A stretch of DNA of 64,000 bases from an uncultured Bacillota bacterium (lineage in GTDB: Bacteria; Bacillota_I; Bacilli_A; RFN20; CAG-826). The notes beneath the pieces are model-generated. The model did no database searches, was not told the origin of the DNA, and saw only the letters and a program-made list of their open reading frames with translations. The position numbers and the translations under genes were made by a program. The stretch is taken from the NCBI GenBank assembly GCA_949293555.1, contig CASFDV010000003.1, positions 282,348 to 346,347 on the forward strand. The letters are read 5' to 3'. Positions 34,402 to 42,809 of the stretch are shown here, one piece after another; position 1 is the first letter of the stretch, and each line of letters opens with the position of its first letter.

Positions 34402-35298
34402 TCAGTTGCTGGTGGTCGGCGTATCTTCCCCCGCCTCCTCCTTCCGGAGGCCTTCCCCGAGGATCTCGGGGGCGTGGCTTTTGTTCACGAAGCGGTCGTA
34501 GACGGATAGGGCGTATAGCTCGTAGGCGAGGGCGAGGTGCCCGAGGCCGTAGAGCGCGATGAAGGCGAGCAGGATCTCCTGGACGAGGAGGAAGGGGATG
34601 ACCTCCGGGAGGAGAAGGAAGAGGGCGGATATGAGGAGGGCGAGAAGGTTCTTCGGGTAAAGGACCGTCGCGAGGATGAGGCTGTTCCTGAGGGTCGGGC
34701 CGAGGCGGAAGCGGTAGAGGGTGGCGCTTGAGAGGAGGTAGAGGGCGAGCATGAGCGCGAGGAGGAGCAGGAGCCCCATGGGCACGAGGAGGAGGAGCGT
34801 CCCCCATCCCGGCACCCCGAGGAGAGGCAGGAAGCGCGAGTACATCCGGAAGAGGAGCGAGAAGAAGCCCCAGATCCCCCCGGCGAGGAGCGCGGACTTC
34901 CAGTTCTCCCTGAGTCCCCGGAAGAAATCCTTCCCGAGGAAGATCCCTCCTTCCTGGAAGGAGAGCTCGCGGGCGATCTCGAAGGCGCCCCCGAGTCCGA
35001 GGGCGGCGAGGAGGAGGAGCGGCCACTCGACGAGCGCCCCGAAGCTTTCGAGCCAGAAGGATCGCTCCAGCAGGAGCGCCTCAGAAAGCTCCTCGGCGGG
35101 AGGAAGCGCCATGTAGGCGCCCCAGGAAATCCGCCAGAAGTAGTAGGGGATGAAGAAGAGGAAGGTCAGGAGCGAGAGGAGGACCAGGGTCCCGAAGCGC
35201 GTCCTGAGGATGTCGAAGTAGGCGCGGAGGCGGTTCTTCGGGAGGAGGCGCTCGGAAGGCCTCTCGTAGCTTGGGTCGAGCGAGGGGAAGAGGCGCAT
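34402..35298 (-). CDS. Multi-pass membrane protein of the fructan operon
   Basis: The 298-aa protein has about six hydrophobic helices, starting LLSLLTFLFFIPYYFW. Later ones include LLLLVPMGLLLLLALMLALY and LLALLISALFLLL. The pattern recalls DUF624/YesL-like proteins found in sugar ABC operons, but at greater length and without firm similarity. The ATG overlaps the kinase stop as TGATG, so it is co-translated. Function is unknown. Confidence 0.65.
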   Translation of the reverse strand: MRLFPSLDPSYERPSERLLPKNRLRAYFDILRTRFGTLVLLSLLTFLFFIPYYFWRISWGAYMALPPAEELSEALLLERSFWLESFGALVEWPLLLLAALGLGGAFEIARELSFQEGGIFLGKDFFRGLRENWKSALLAGGIWGFFSLLFRMYSRFLPLLGVPGWGTLLLLVPMGLLLLLALMLALYLLSSATLYRFRLGPTLRNSLILATVLYPKNLLALLISALFLLLPEVIPFLLVQEILLAFIALYGLGHLALAYELYALSVYDRFVNKSHAPEILGEGLRKEEAGEDTPTTSN

Positions 35299-36218
35299 CA
35301 GGATAGGAACTCCTCGATCTCTTCCTTCCGGGGGAAGGAGCTGAGCGCCCCCCTGGCCTGGGTGGCGAGCGCCCCGCAGGCGTTGGCGCGGAGGAAGACG
35401 TCCCTCATCTCCCCCTCCCCCAGCTCCTCGGGGTTCCGTTCCCCGAAGGCGTGGAGGAGGTAGGCCATGAAGGCGTCGCCCGCCCCGGTGGTGTCCACCG
35501 GGACGAGCGCCTTGGGCGAGGGAATCTTGAGAATCTTGCCGTCCAGGCATGCCATCGAGCCATCTTTCCCCAATGTGAGGGCGAGGAGCTGCCCGGGGCG
35601 AGCGAGCGCGCGGAGCCCTTTCTCGAAGTCCTTCTCCCCGGTGAGGAGAAATAGCTCCTCCTCGGTGAGCTTGAGTAGGTCCGCCTCATGGCAGATAGGG
35701 AGGAACATCTCCCTCATCCCCTCCCCCTCCGGGTGGATGCCCGGGCGGTAGTTGACGTCGAAGGAAAGGAGGACCCCTTCCCTCGCCCGCACGTAGCGGA
35801 CCGTCTCCTCGAGGAACCTTTTCCCTTCCGGGAAGGGAAGGAAGAGGCTCCCGAGGTGGACGAGCCTCGTCCCCTCCTCGAGGACGTTCCGGAAGTGGTC
35901 GAAGGAAAGGACGTGGTCGGCGCCCCTCTCGTTATGGAAGAGGAAGCTCCGCTCCCCCTCCTTGACCAGCACCTCGGTGTAGGTGGTGAGGCGGTCGGGA
36001 AGGACGTCGACGAAGGTCCTCCGGAAGGGGATGCGGGCGATGCTCTCGCGCATGAAGCGCCCGTTCACGTCGCCCCCGACGGCCCCGTAGAAGGAGGCCT
36101 CGCTCCCGAGGAGGGCGGCCCCGGAAAGCGCGTTGAAGGGCGCGCCCCCGGCCTCCCTCCGGAGCTCCCTTCCTTCCTGGAAGCAGTCGACGATGAGCTC
36201 TCCGGCGCCGGCGATCAT
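35298..36218 (-). CDS. PfkB-family sugar kinase, probable fructokinase
   Basis: The 306-aa ribokinase-fold enzyme has GGAPFNALSGAALLG near the N-terminus and the PfkB signature with catalytic Asp as PVDTTGAGDAFMAYLLHAFG. It would phosphorylate fructose released by the GH32 enzymes of the same operon. I start at ATG 36216-36218, overlapping the lacI stop (ATGA); a longer reading upstream belongs to the wrong frame. Substrate is inferred from context. Confidence 0.88.
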   Translation of the reverse strand: MIAGAGELIVDCFQEGRELRREAGGAPFNALSGAALLGSEASFYGAVGGDVNGRFMRESIARIPFRRTFVDVLPDRLTTYTEVLVKEGERSFLFHNERGADHVLSFDHFRNVLEEGTRLVHLGSLFLPFPEGKRFLEETVRYVRAREGVLLSFDVNYRPGIHPEGEGMREMFLPICHEADLLKLTEEELFLLTGEKDFEKGLRALARPGQLLALTLGKDGSMACLDGKILKIPSPKALVPVDTTGAGDAFMAYLLHAFGERNPEELGEGEMRDVFLRANACGALATQARGALSSFPRKEEIEEFLS

Positions 36219-37177
36219 GCGGTTTCTCCTTTGCGGAACGAGGCGGGGACGACGACGCTGTCCGGGCAGCTCTCCCCGCAAATCTTCTTGAGGAGGAGGG
36301 AGAGGGCCGCCCGGGCCATCCCGTCGATGTCCTGGACGATGGAGGTGAAGCGGGGGCGCTGGATCCATTCGTCCATGCACCCGTCGTAGGAGATGATGTC
36401 GAGCGCCCCGTAGCCAAGCTCGAACGCGGCGCGGTAGGTGGCGAAGGCGAAGGCGTCGGAGGTGGCGAGGACGGCGTCGAGGCCCTTCTCCTCCCGGAGG
36501 AAGCCCTCGGCGACCTCGATCTCCTCCCCGTGCCGGTAGTCCTGGTAGCGGAGATGGGGGGCGAGCCCCTTCTCCTCGAGGAAGTCGCAGTAGGCGTCGT
36601 AGCGCCGGAGCACCTCGCTTCGCTGGGAGGGGCGCCCGCCGATGAAGCCGATCGAGCGCCTCCCCTTGTCGTATAGGTAGCGGAGCGCCCGGAGGGTCGC
36701 CTCGTAGTTGTCCGAGGTGACGACGGGCACCTCCCGCCCCATGAGGCGGTCGACGGTGACCAGGGGCACCCCGAACTCCTTGAAGTCGAACTTCTCGTGC
36801 GTCACGAGGAAGGCCCCGTCGATGAGGCGGCGCTCGATGAGCCACTTGAGCTTCCTTTGCTCGTCCTGGGCGACGATGATCACCTTGTTCAGGCGGCCGT
36901 CCCCTTCCTCGGCGAGGCGGAAGAGCTCGCTCTGGAGGCTCTCGGCGAAGCGGGAGAAGAAAGGGTGGGTGATCATCGGGACGCAGATGGCCATCGCGTA
37001 GGATCGCTGGAGGCGGAGCGAGCGCCCGCTCGTGCTCGGCACGTAGCGGAGCTTCCGGATCGCCTCCTCGATGCGGGCCCGGTTCTCTTCCGAGACATAG
37101 CCCTTCCCGCTCACGTAGCGCGAGACTGTGCTCTTGCCCACGCCGGCGGCCTTGGCGACGTCGATGATCGATGCCAT
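36215..37177 (-). CDS. LacI-family transcriptional regulator
   Basis: The 320-aa repressor has the N-terminal HTH (SIIDVAKAAGVGKSTVSRYV), hinge helix region (YVPSTSGRSLRL) and a periplasmic-binding-like sensor domain (FFSRFAESLQSELFRLAEEG, GFIGGRPSQRSEV). It is encoded in the middle of the operon it most likely controls. Operators of LacI type (GAAAACGCTTTCC and GGAAAGCGCTACC) flank the -35 box of that operon at 50622-50671, and a related site lies at the msmK promoter. The inducer is probably fructose, sucrose or a fructan fragment; this is inferred from neighbours. Confidence 0.9.
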   Translation of the reverse strand: MASIIDVAKAAGVGKSTVSRYVSGKGYVSEENRARIEEAIRKLRYVPSTSGRSLRLQRSYAMAICVPMITHPFFSRFAESLQSELFRLAEEGDGRLNKVIIVAQDEQRKLKWLIERRLIDGAFLVTHEKFDFKEFGVPLVTVDRLMGREVPVVTSDNYEATLRALRYLYDKGRRSIGFIGGRPSQRSEVLRRYDAYCDFLEEKGLAPHLRYQDYRHGEEIEVAEGFLREEKGLDAVLATSDAFAFATYRAAFELGYGALDIISYDGCMDEWIQRPRFTSIVQDIDGMARAALSLLLKKICGESCPDSVVVPASFRKGETA

Positions 37178-37189
37178 ATTCCCGAAGGC

Positions 37190-39082
37190 TTACTTGGTAG
37201 CCTTCCTCCTCTTATAAAGAATGAAAGCGGAAACGGAGGAAATGGCAAGAAGAAGGAAGAGGAGGACAAGCCAGGGGGCCGTCTCCGCAGGCTCCCCGCC
37301 GAAGGGGCGGAAGGCGCTCGGGGAGGGGGCCTCGCCGGCGATCCTCTCGATGAGGTTCTCCATGGAAACCCCGACGGTCGTCTCCTCGATGGGGCGGGTC
37401 CGGTCGATCGCGCCCGTCTCGTCGTAGCCTTCGTAGGAATAGTCGCCGCTAAGGTCGACGATGAACTTGGCCTCGGGAGAGAGGGCCTCGTAGGCCTCCT
37501 GGAGAGGGATGGCCTCCTCCTTGGGGAGCTCGCAGTAGGTGGGGTTCCCCGCGGGGCGGGCCTTGGCGAAGTACTGGTCGAGGAAAAGCGAGGCCTCCGC
37601 GATGGGGGCGATGTCCTCCGAGGACTCCCCGGCGGACTTCCCGAAGAAGACGGAGCGGACCGCGAACTCGCGGGGCGCTTCCCAGGCGTCCTGCTTCTGC
37701 TCGATGATCTCGAGGGGGAAGGAGGAAAGCTCGGAGAGCTCGACCGAGGTGGAGATGCTGTCGAAGAAGGCATGGCCCCAGTCCTCGCCGGTCCGGAAGT
37801 CCTCGAGCGCGAGGACGACCGTCTTGCCGACGTGTTCGGAAGCGTCGAGGTAGGAGCGCCGCATGGTGATGTTGTTCCCGCCCAGGGTGCAGTCGAGGTT
37901 GCCGAGCCAGCCCTTCTCCTCGTGGGTCATGGAGGCGAGGGGCGATGCGTCGGGCATCGGCTTCCCGCCCTCATAGAGGTAGAGGCTGACCCTCGCGTTA
38001 TGCCCGCCCATCTTGGCGCGGATGATTCCCGTGCCAGTGAGGATGAAGGGCTTGGAAAGGAGGCGCCATCTGGCGACCTCGTGGGCCGCCCCGCCCATGT
38101 GGTTCCAGGAGTTCAGGAAGTAGTTCCCGTCCTTGTTGAAGGGCATCTTTTCGACCCAGCTGATGGTGGAGATGTCGCTCACGGCCTTGCTCCGATCGAA
38201 GTCGTAGTAAAGGGTCCCGTCCGGGTTCTCCGCGTAGTTGAGGTCGACGGTCCAGAGGGAAGAAAGCTCCCCGGACTCGAAGTCTTCCTCGACGGAGGTC
38301 GCGGTGATGTCCCGAGCATCCTCCATGAAGAGAGCGTACTCGTCGTTATTAGGGTCCGTGTACTTGCCCCAGATGTACTCCTGGGCGACGAGGTCGGAAT
38401 TAGCCGCGGTCTTATCATGGGCATTTGCCCCCTGTCCCCCGAAGCCGTGCTGCCAGAGGGTGGCGGACACCTCCTCCGCGGTCTGGTTCGGGCTGAGGGC
38501 GCCGAAGTTGACCATCCCGAAGTCCCCGGTCTTCTGGTCGTGGATCTCGAGGTGGAGGGACTTCCCGTAGAAGCCTTCCGCGATCTCGACGACGCGGACG
38601 ATCATGTTGTTGGAGAGAGTGGGGTCGTTGAAGTATTCGTTGACGATCTTCCCGTCGGGGTCGGTGGTGGCGTTGTTCCCCTCCCCGTCCACGATTTCCA
38701 GGTAGGAGCCCTCGCTCACGTTCCCCCCGAGGGTGAAGGTGACGTAGGGGCAGCCCTCGTCCTGGACCCATTCGATCGAGCGGATGGTCCCGGTCCAGGC
38801 TTCGTTCCTGTCCCCGCGGCAGAAGTCCCCGAGGGCGTTGAAGTGGCGCCCTTCCCCCCAGAAGGTGCCCCAGGAGACGTCCTTCCAGCCTTCGGCGGTC
38901 CGGAGGTTCTCGTCCTCCAGGGACGCCCACTGCTCGGAGGAAAAGTTCTCGTTCGTCCAGGGGATGGACTTGACGAGGTCCCCTTCCGCGGCCTGGACGG
39001 GGAGGGGCTCCCCCGCCCCCCGGAGGGACATCCCTCCGGGAAGGGCGAGGAGAGCGAGAAGCAGCAAGGATCTCTTCTTCAT
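37190..39082 (-). CDS. Membrane-anchored surface protein with carbohydrate-binding-like modules
   Basis: The 630-aa protein has a cleavable signal peptide (MKKRSLLLLALLALPGGMSL, later VQAAEG). It ends in a membrane helix (APWLVLLFLLLAISSVSAFI) plus a KRRKATK stop-transfer, so it is anchored with its bulk outside. Two beta-rich regions resemble galactose-binding-like modules, with the recurring SLHLEIHD / TVVLALEDF, DASEHVGK and FDSISTSVELS elements also seen in the 763-aa lipoprotein. No catalytic glycosidase motif is visible. It probably holds fructan at the cell surface for the GH32 lipoproteins. Between lipoprotein and lacI, with 12-nt gaps on both sides. Confidence 0.65.
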   Translation of the reverse strand: MKKRSLLLLALLALPGGMSLRGAGEPLPVQAAEGDLVKSIPWTNENFSSEQWASLEDENLRTAEGWKDVSWGTFWGEGRHFNALGDFCRGDRNEAWTGTIRSIEWVQDEGCPYVTFTLGGNVSEGSYLEIVDGEGNNATTDPDGKIVNEYFNDPTLSNNMIVRVVEIAEGFYGKSLHLEIHDQKTGDFGMVNFGALSPNQTAEEVSATLWQHGFGGQGANAHDKTAANSDLVAQEYIWGKYTDPNNDEYALFMEDARDITATSVEEDFESGELSSLWTVDLNYAENPDGTLYYDFDRSKAVSDISTISWVEKMPFNKDGNYFLNSWNHMGGAAHEVARWRLLSKPFILTGTGIIRAKMGGHNARVSLYLYEGGKPMPDASPLASMTHEEKGWLGNLDCTLGGNNITMRRSYLDASEHVGKTVVLALEDFRTGEDWGHAFFDSISTSVELSELSSFPLEIIEQKQDAWEAPREFAVRSVFFGKSAGESSEDIAPIAEASLFLDQYFAKARPAGNPTYCELPKEEAIPLQEAYEALSPEAKFIVDLSGDYSYEGYDETGAIDRTRPIEETTVGVSMENLIERIAGEAPSPSAFRPFGGEPAETAPWLVLLFLLLAISSVSAFILYKRRKATK

Positions 39083-39094
39083 ACGTGTCCTCCT

Positions 39095-41386
39095 TTAGAG
39101 GAGAGCGGCGGCTCTCCAGGGGATCTGGGTGTCGCGGCTCTCGGAGCCGTCGACGGACTCCTCATGGACCGTGTCGTACTGGCCCTCGATGGTGATCCTC
39201 GTCTCGTAGTAGGTGACGATCTCGTCGAAGAAGGCGACGGCCCAGCCGCCGGTGATGACGGCGTCCTGGATCTCGATGTAGAGGGTCTTCCCGATATGCT
39301 CGGAGAGGTCGGCGACGTACTTGGTCATCGTCGCGAGGCGGGAGCCGTTATATACGGAGGGATAGGCGACGCCGCCATCGAAGAAGGCGTCGTTCCAGTA
39401 GGAGGCGACGACCTGGTTGGTCCCGGCGTCGCGGACGTTCACCCGCGCGGCGTTCCCGCCCATGCGGAAGCTGATCTGGCCGCTGCCGCCCAGGAGGAAG
39501 TCGGTCGAGCGGAGGGTGTAGCCGTCCCCCTCGACCCCGCAGGCCTTCCAGCCGTCGAAGTGGTACTCGCCTTCCTTGTTGTAGGGAACCTTCTCGGCCC
39601 ACCAGACCTGGTCGGCGAGGATGGCGGCGTCGACGTTGACGTTACCGCTCGTGACGGTCCAGCCGGTGAGGTCGCCGGTCTCGAAGCCGCCGTTGACGAT
39701 GGTGTTGCTGGGCTTCCAGTCGGGATCGGAGACGACAAGCACCGTCCCGGTCGCCTTCTGCCCGTAGGCGTCCTCGGCGCTCACGGTGAAGACGTATTCC
39801 CCTTCCTCAAGGGTGACGGAAGCGTAGTCCTCGAAGGAGGCGGGCTCCCCGTCCTTCGTCACGGACTCGATGGCGAGCTTGATGGCGCTCGTCGCGGTGT
39901 AGTCGTCCTTCGCCACGAGGGAGCGGAGGAGCGTCGTCGCGTCGAAGCTCCCGGGGTTCCTCGTCACCTGGTAGGCGTGCTCGCCCTCGTGGACGAAGGT
40001 CGGGGCTTCCCCGGCGAGCGGGTAGCTGATGCCGCCGTTATAGGCGCTGACGTAGGCGGGCTGGGCGAGGCTATCGGGGCAGGTCTCGGCCCAGGCCCTG
40101 TCCGCGGCGATGCCCTCGACCACCTCCTGCTGGCTCAGATTGATCTTGAAGTCGTCGGCCTCGATCGCGCCGAAGGGGCCGGAGGGGGCGTTGTCGACGA
40201 TCGTGAAGTAGAGGGTCTCGCCGACGTGGTCGCTAAGGTCGACGTAGAAGCGGACGAGCCCCTCGGCGAGCGCCGGGTCGCTGAAGACGGGGTTCCCCTG
40301 GCGGAGGATCTCCTGGCCGGTGGTCCCGTCGTTCACCGCGATGTAGCAGCTTTCCTGGGCGGCGGCGCCGAGGAGGAAGGAGGCGTAGCTCTTCCCCTCG
40401 CCCTGGTCCTCGACGAGGAACTTCTCGCTCCGGAGGGTGCCGGTGAGGGTCTCGTTGTTGAAGGTGGTGAGGAACTTCTCGCCCTCGCCGAAGTAGTCGC
40501 GGGTCCCCCAGTACTTCCCGTCGCTATCCCAGAGGAGGTCCTCCTCCGCCTGGCGGAAGGCGGTGCCCGAGACGGAGAGCCAGTAGGAGAGCCCGTCCTC
40601 GAAGCCGCCGTTCCTAAGCTCCGTCACCGGGGGATCCTGGTCGATCGGCTCCTGCTGGAGGAGGGCGAGCTGGTCCTCCCTCTCCTGGAGGGCGTCGGCC
40701 ATCTCCTGGCTGTTCTGGATGGTGCGGATGCCGTCGAGGTTGACGAAGGCGTAGTCCTCGTAGCGCGTCCCCCTGGCGTTGTCCGTGACCCGGACGACGA
40801 TCTCCTCGCCCAGGTGCTCGCGGAGGTCGACGACGTTGACGATGAGGCTGGAGAGGATGCCGACGCCGTCGAAGTCGTCGTTAGTGAGCCTCGTGAGCGA
40901 TTCCTCGCCCCCGTTCTTCTTGAAGGAGAGCGGGCTCTTAAATTCCGCGTCGGAGGCGAGGAAGAACTCGATGTAGAGGTTCTCCTTGTCCTTCATCGCG
41001 CCGATCCTGAGCTCGAGCATGCCGATGCCGGAGAGCTCGAAGGGGTCCGAGGTCATCGTCCCGGTGAAGCTCGCGAGGGTTTGTGTGGCCCCCGCGTAGT
41101 GGTGGTCGCCGTCCCGGACGACGGCCTGGCCGTCCTGGAAGAGCGTGGCGTCGACGACGTCCCCTTCGTCGAAGGCGGTGCCGCTCGTGTTCCAGCCGGC
41201 GAGGCCCTCCTCGAAGGAGCCGTTCTTGATTTCCTTGGGAGTCTCGGCGACAGGCTCGCTCCCGGAGATGGGGGGATCGCTCTCGCTTCCTCCCGTGGAC
41301 GTGGTGCCCTTCTGGTCGCAGCCGGCGAGGACGAGGGTCCCCGCGGATAGCGCCATGAGGATCGTTAGGATGGACTTTCCTTTCAT
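39095..41386 (-). CDS. Lipoprotein with three carbohydrate-binding-like modules
   Basis: The 763-aa lipoprotein (lipobox LVLAGC, Cys 23) has an acidic Gly/Ser linker followed by three similar modules. They open NGSFEEGLAGW, NGGFEDGLSYW and NGGFETGDLTGW. Each has a paired motif of the type VDLSDHVGETLYFTIVDNA. A bacterial Ig-like segment lies between modules two and three. Such jelly-roll modules usually bind polysaccharide; none has a catalytic signature. In a GH32 operon they may act like a surface glycan-binding protein. Binding to levan or inulin is inferred. Confidence 0.65.
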   Translation of the reverse strand: MKGKSILTILMALSAGTLVLAGCDQKGTTSTGGSESDPPISGSEPVAETPKEIKNGSFEEGLAGWNTSGTAFDEGDVVDATLFQDGQAVVRDGDHHYAGATQTLASFTGTMTSDPFELSGIGMLELRIGAMKDKENLYIEFFLASDAEFKSPLSFKKNGGEESLTRLTNDDFDGVGILSSLIVNVVDLREHLGEEIVVRVTDNARGTRYEDYAFVNLDGIRTIQNSQEMADALQEREDQLALLQQEPIDQDPPVTELRNGGFEDGLSYWLSVSGTAFRQAEEDLLWDSDGKYWGTRDYFGEGEKFLTTFNNETLTGTLRSEKFLVEDQGEGKSYASFLLGAAAQESCYIAVNDGTTGQEILRQGNPVFSDPALAEGLVRFYVDLSDHVGETLYFTIVDNAPSGPFGAIEADDFKINLSQQEVVEGIAADRAWAETCPDSLAQPAYVSAYNGGISYPLAGEAPTFVHEGEHAYQVTRNPGSFDATTLLRSLVAKDDYTATSAIKLAIESVTKDGEPASFEDYASVTLEEGEYVFTVSAEDAYGQKATGTVLVVSDPDWKPSNTIVNGGFETGDLTGWTVTSGNVNVDAAILADQVWWAEKVPYNKEGEYHFDGWKACGVEGDGYTLRSTDFLLGGSGQISFRMGGNAARVNVRDAGTNQVVASYWNDAFFDGGVAYPSVYNGSRLATMTKYVADLSEHIGKTLYIEIQDAVITGGWAVAFFDEIVTYYETRITIEGQYDTVHEESVDGSESRDTQIPWRAAALL

Positions 41387-41396
41387 GGTTACCTCC

Positions 41397-42809
41397 TTAG
41401 AAAATGTCCGTGTCGATGTCGCTGATGGAGAAGGCGCCCTGGAGGCGGAACTCGAGGGCCCCGTCCTTGGGCGGGTAGTAGAGGAGGGAGAAGCTGTGCC
41501 TCCCCCCGTTGACGAGGATGTCGGCGGCGGTGCCGTCGAGCAGGATGTCGAAGGAGACGGACTCCATCCCCTCCGGGAGGAGGAGATGGCGCGAGACGCT
41601 GGAGCTATGGTCGACCTCGACGATGCTCTCCTCCATCCCGAGGCGGGAGACGAGGAGCTCCCCTTCCTCCTTGAGGAAGCGGATCTCGAGGGCGTGGGAC
41701 GCTCCGGAGAGGAGGCGGAGGACCGTGTCCTTCCCGGGCCTTATGGAGAAGCGGTGGCGCCGGTAGTTCCCGTCCATCTCGGGGAGGTGGAACTCCCCTT
41801 CCCCGGAAAAGCCGGGGAGATGGACGCGGGAGCGGGCGATCCGCTCGAGCTCCCGGGGGAAGCGCTGGACGAGCCTCCCTTCCGCAAGAGAAATCTCGCG
41901 GAGGGCGGTGAAGCAGCCGGCGTAGCCGTCCCGGGCGCTCGGGTAGCTCCTGTCCCACATCCCCTGCCAGGAGACGGCGAGGGTCCTTTCCCCGTCCCTC
42001 AGGGTCTGGAAGGCGTAGCAGTCGAAGCCCTGGTCGACCTCGTCCCACTCGCCTTCGGGAGAGAAGGTCCCTTCCCCGAGGTCGAGCGTCCCGGGGACGT
42101 AGCGGTTGGAGTGGATGTTCTGCCACTTCCTCCTGTCCCCGTCCTTCCAGTACTGGACGGAGTGGATGAGCACCCCCTTCTTCCCCTCCCCGGGGAGGAA
42201 ATGGAAGTCGGGGCACTCGATCATCCCGCCGGAGGGGTTGTGGAGGCGGTAGATCTCGCTTTTGAAGGAGAAGGCGGAGGGATCCTTCCCCTCGAAGAGG
42301 AGGATCGCCGAGTCCCCGTCCTTCCTTTTGGCGGCAAGGAGAAGGTAGATCTTCCCCTCATGGAGGATGGCCTTGGGGTCGCGGAAGTCGCTGACGAGGT
42401 AGTCGGCGGGAAGCTCCTCCTCCCCGATGACGGGGTTCCGGGGGTCCTTCGCGAAATGGATGCCGTCCTCTGAGACGGCGTGGCACTGGCGCTGGGCGCC
42501 TTCGGACGCCCCGGTGTAGTAGAGGTGCATCTTCCCGTCGAGGAGAAGGGCGCTTCCGGAGAAGCAGCCGAGCGGGAGCTCGTAGGGCTCCTCCGGGAGG
42601 AGGGCGTCACCGAGGTAGTCCCAATGGAAGAGGTCCTCCGAGACGTAGTGGGCCCAGCGGATGCGCCCGAAGGTGCAGCTCTCAGGGTTGCTCTGCCCGA
42701 AAAGGTGGTACTTCCCGAAGGCCTTGAGGAAGCCGTTCGGGTCGTTCATCCAGCCCTCGTGGGCGACGAGGCGGAGGCGGGGGCGCGGGTAATATGGTTC
42801 CTTCTTCAT
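41397..42809 (-). CDS. Cytoplasmic GH32 beta-fructosidase
   Basis: The 470-aa enzyme has no signal peptide. It carries the GH32 catalytic triad in canonical form: GWMNDPNGF (nucleophile Asp), VSDFRDPKA (RDP) and IECPDF (EC, acid/base Glu). A five-bladed propeller is followed by a C-terminal beta-sandwich ending in a dyad region with FDILLDGTAADILVNGGRHS (read in part). It probably hydrolyses imported sucrose or short fructo-oligosaccharides, or their phosphates; no PTS is encoded here, so unphosphorylated substrate is more likely. It overlaps nothing downstream and shares ATGA with the preceding GH32 gene. Confidence 0.92.
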   Translation of the reverse strand: MKKEPYYPRPRLRLVAHEGWMNDPNGFLKAFGKYHLFGQSNPESCTFGRIRWAHYVSEDLFHWDYLGDALLPEEPYELPLGCFSGSALLLDGKMHLYYTGASEGAQRQCHAVSEDGIHFAKDPRNPVIGEEELPADYLVSDFRDPKAILHEGKIYLLLAAKRKDGDSAILLFEGKDPSAFSFKSEIYRLHNPSGGMIECPDFHFLPGEGKKGVLIHSVQYWKDGDRRKWQNIHSNRYVPGTLDLGEGTFSPEGEWDEVDQGFDCYAFQTLRDGERTLAVSWQGMWDRSYPSARDGYAGCFTALREISLAEGRLVQRFPRELERIARSRVHLPGFSGEGEFHLPEMDGNYRRHRFSIRPGKDTVLRLLSGASHALEIRFLKEEGELLVSRLGMEESIVEVDHSSSVSRHLLLPEGMESVSFDILLDGTAADILVNGGRHSFSLLYYPPKDGALEFRLQGAFSISDIDTDIF

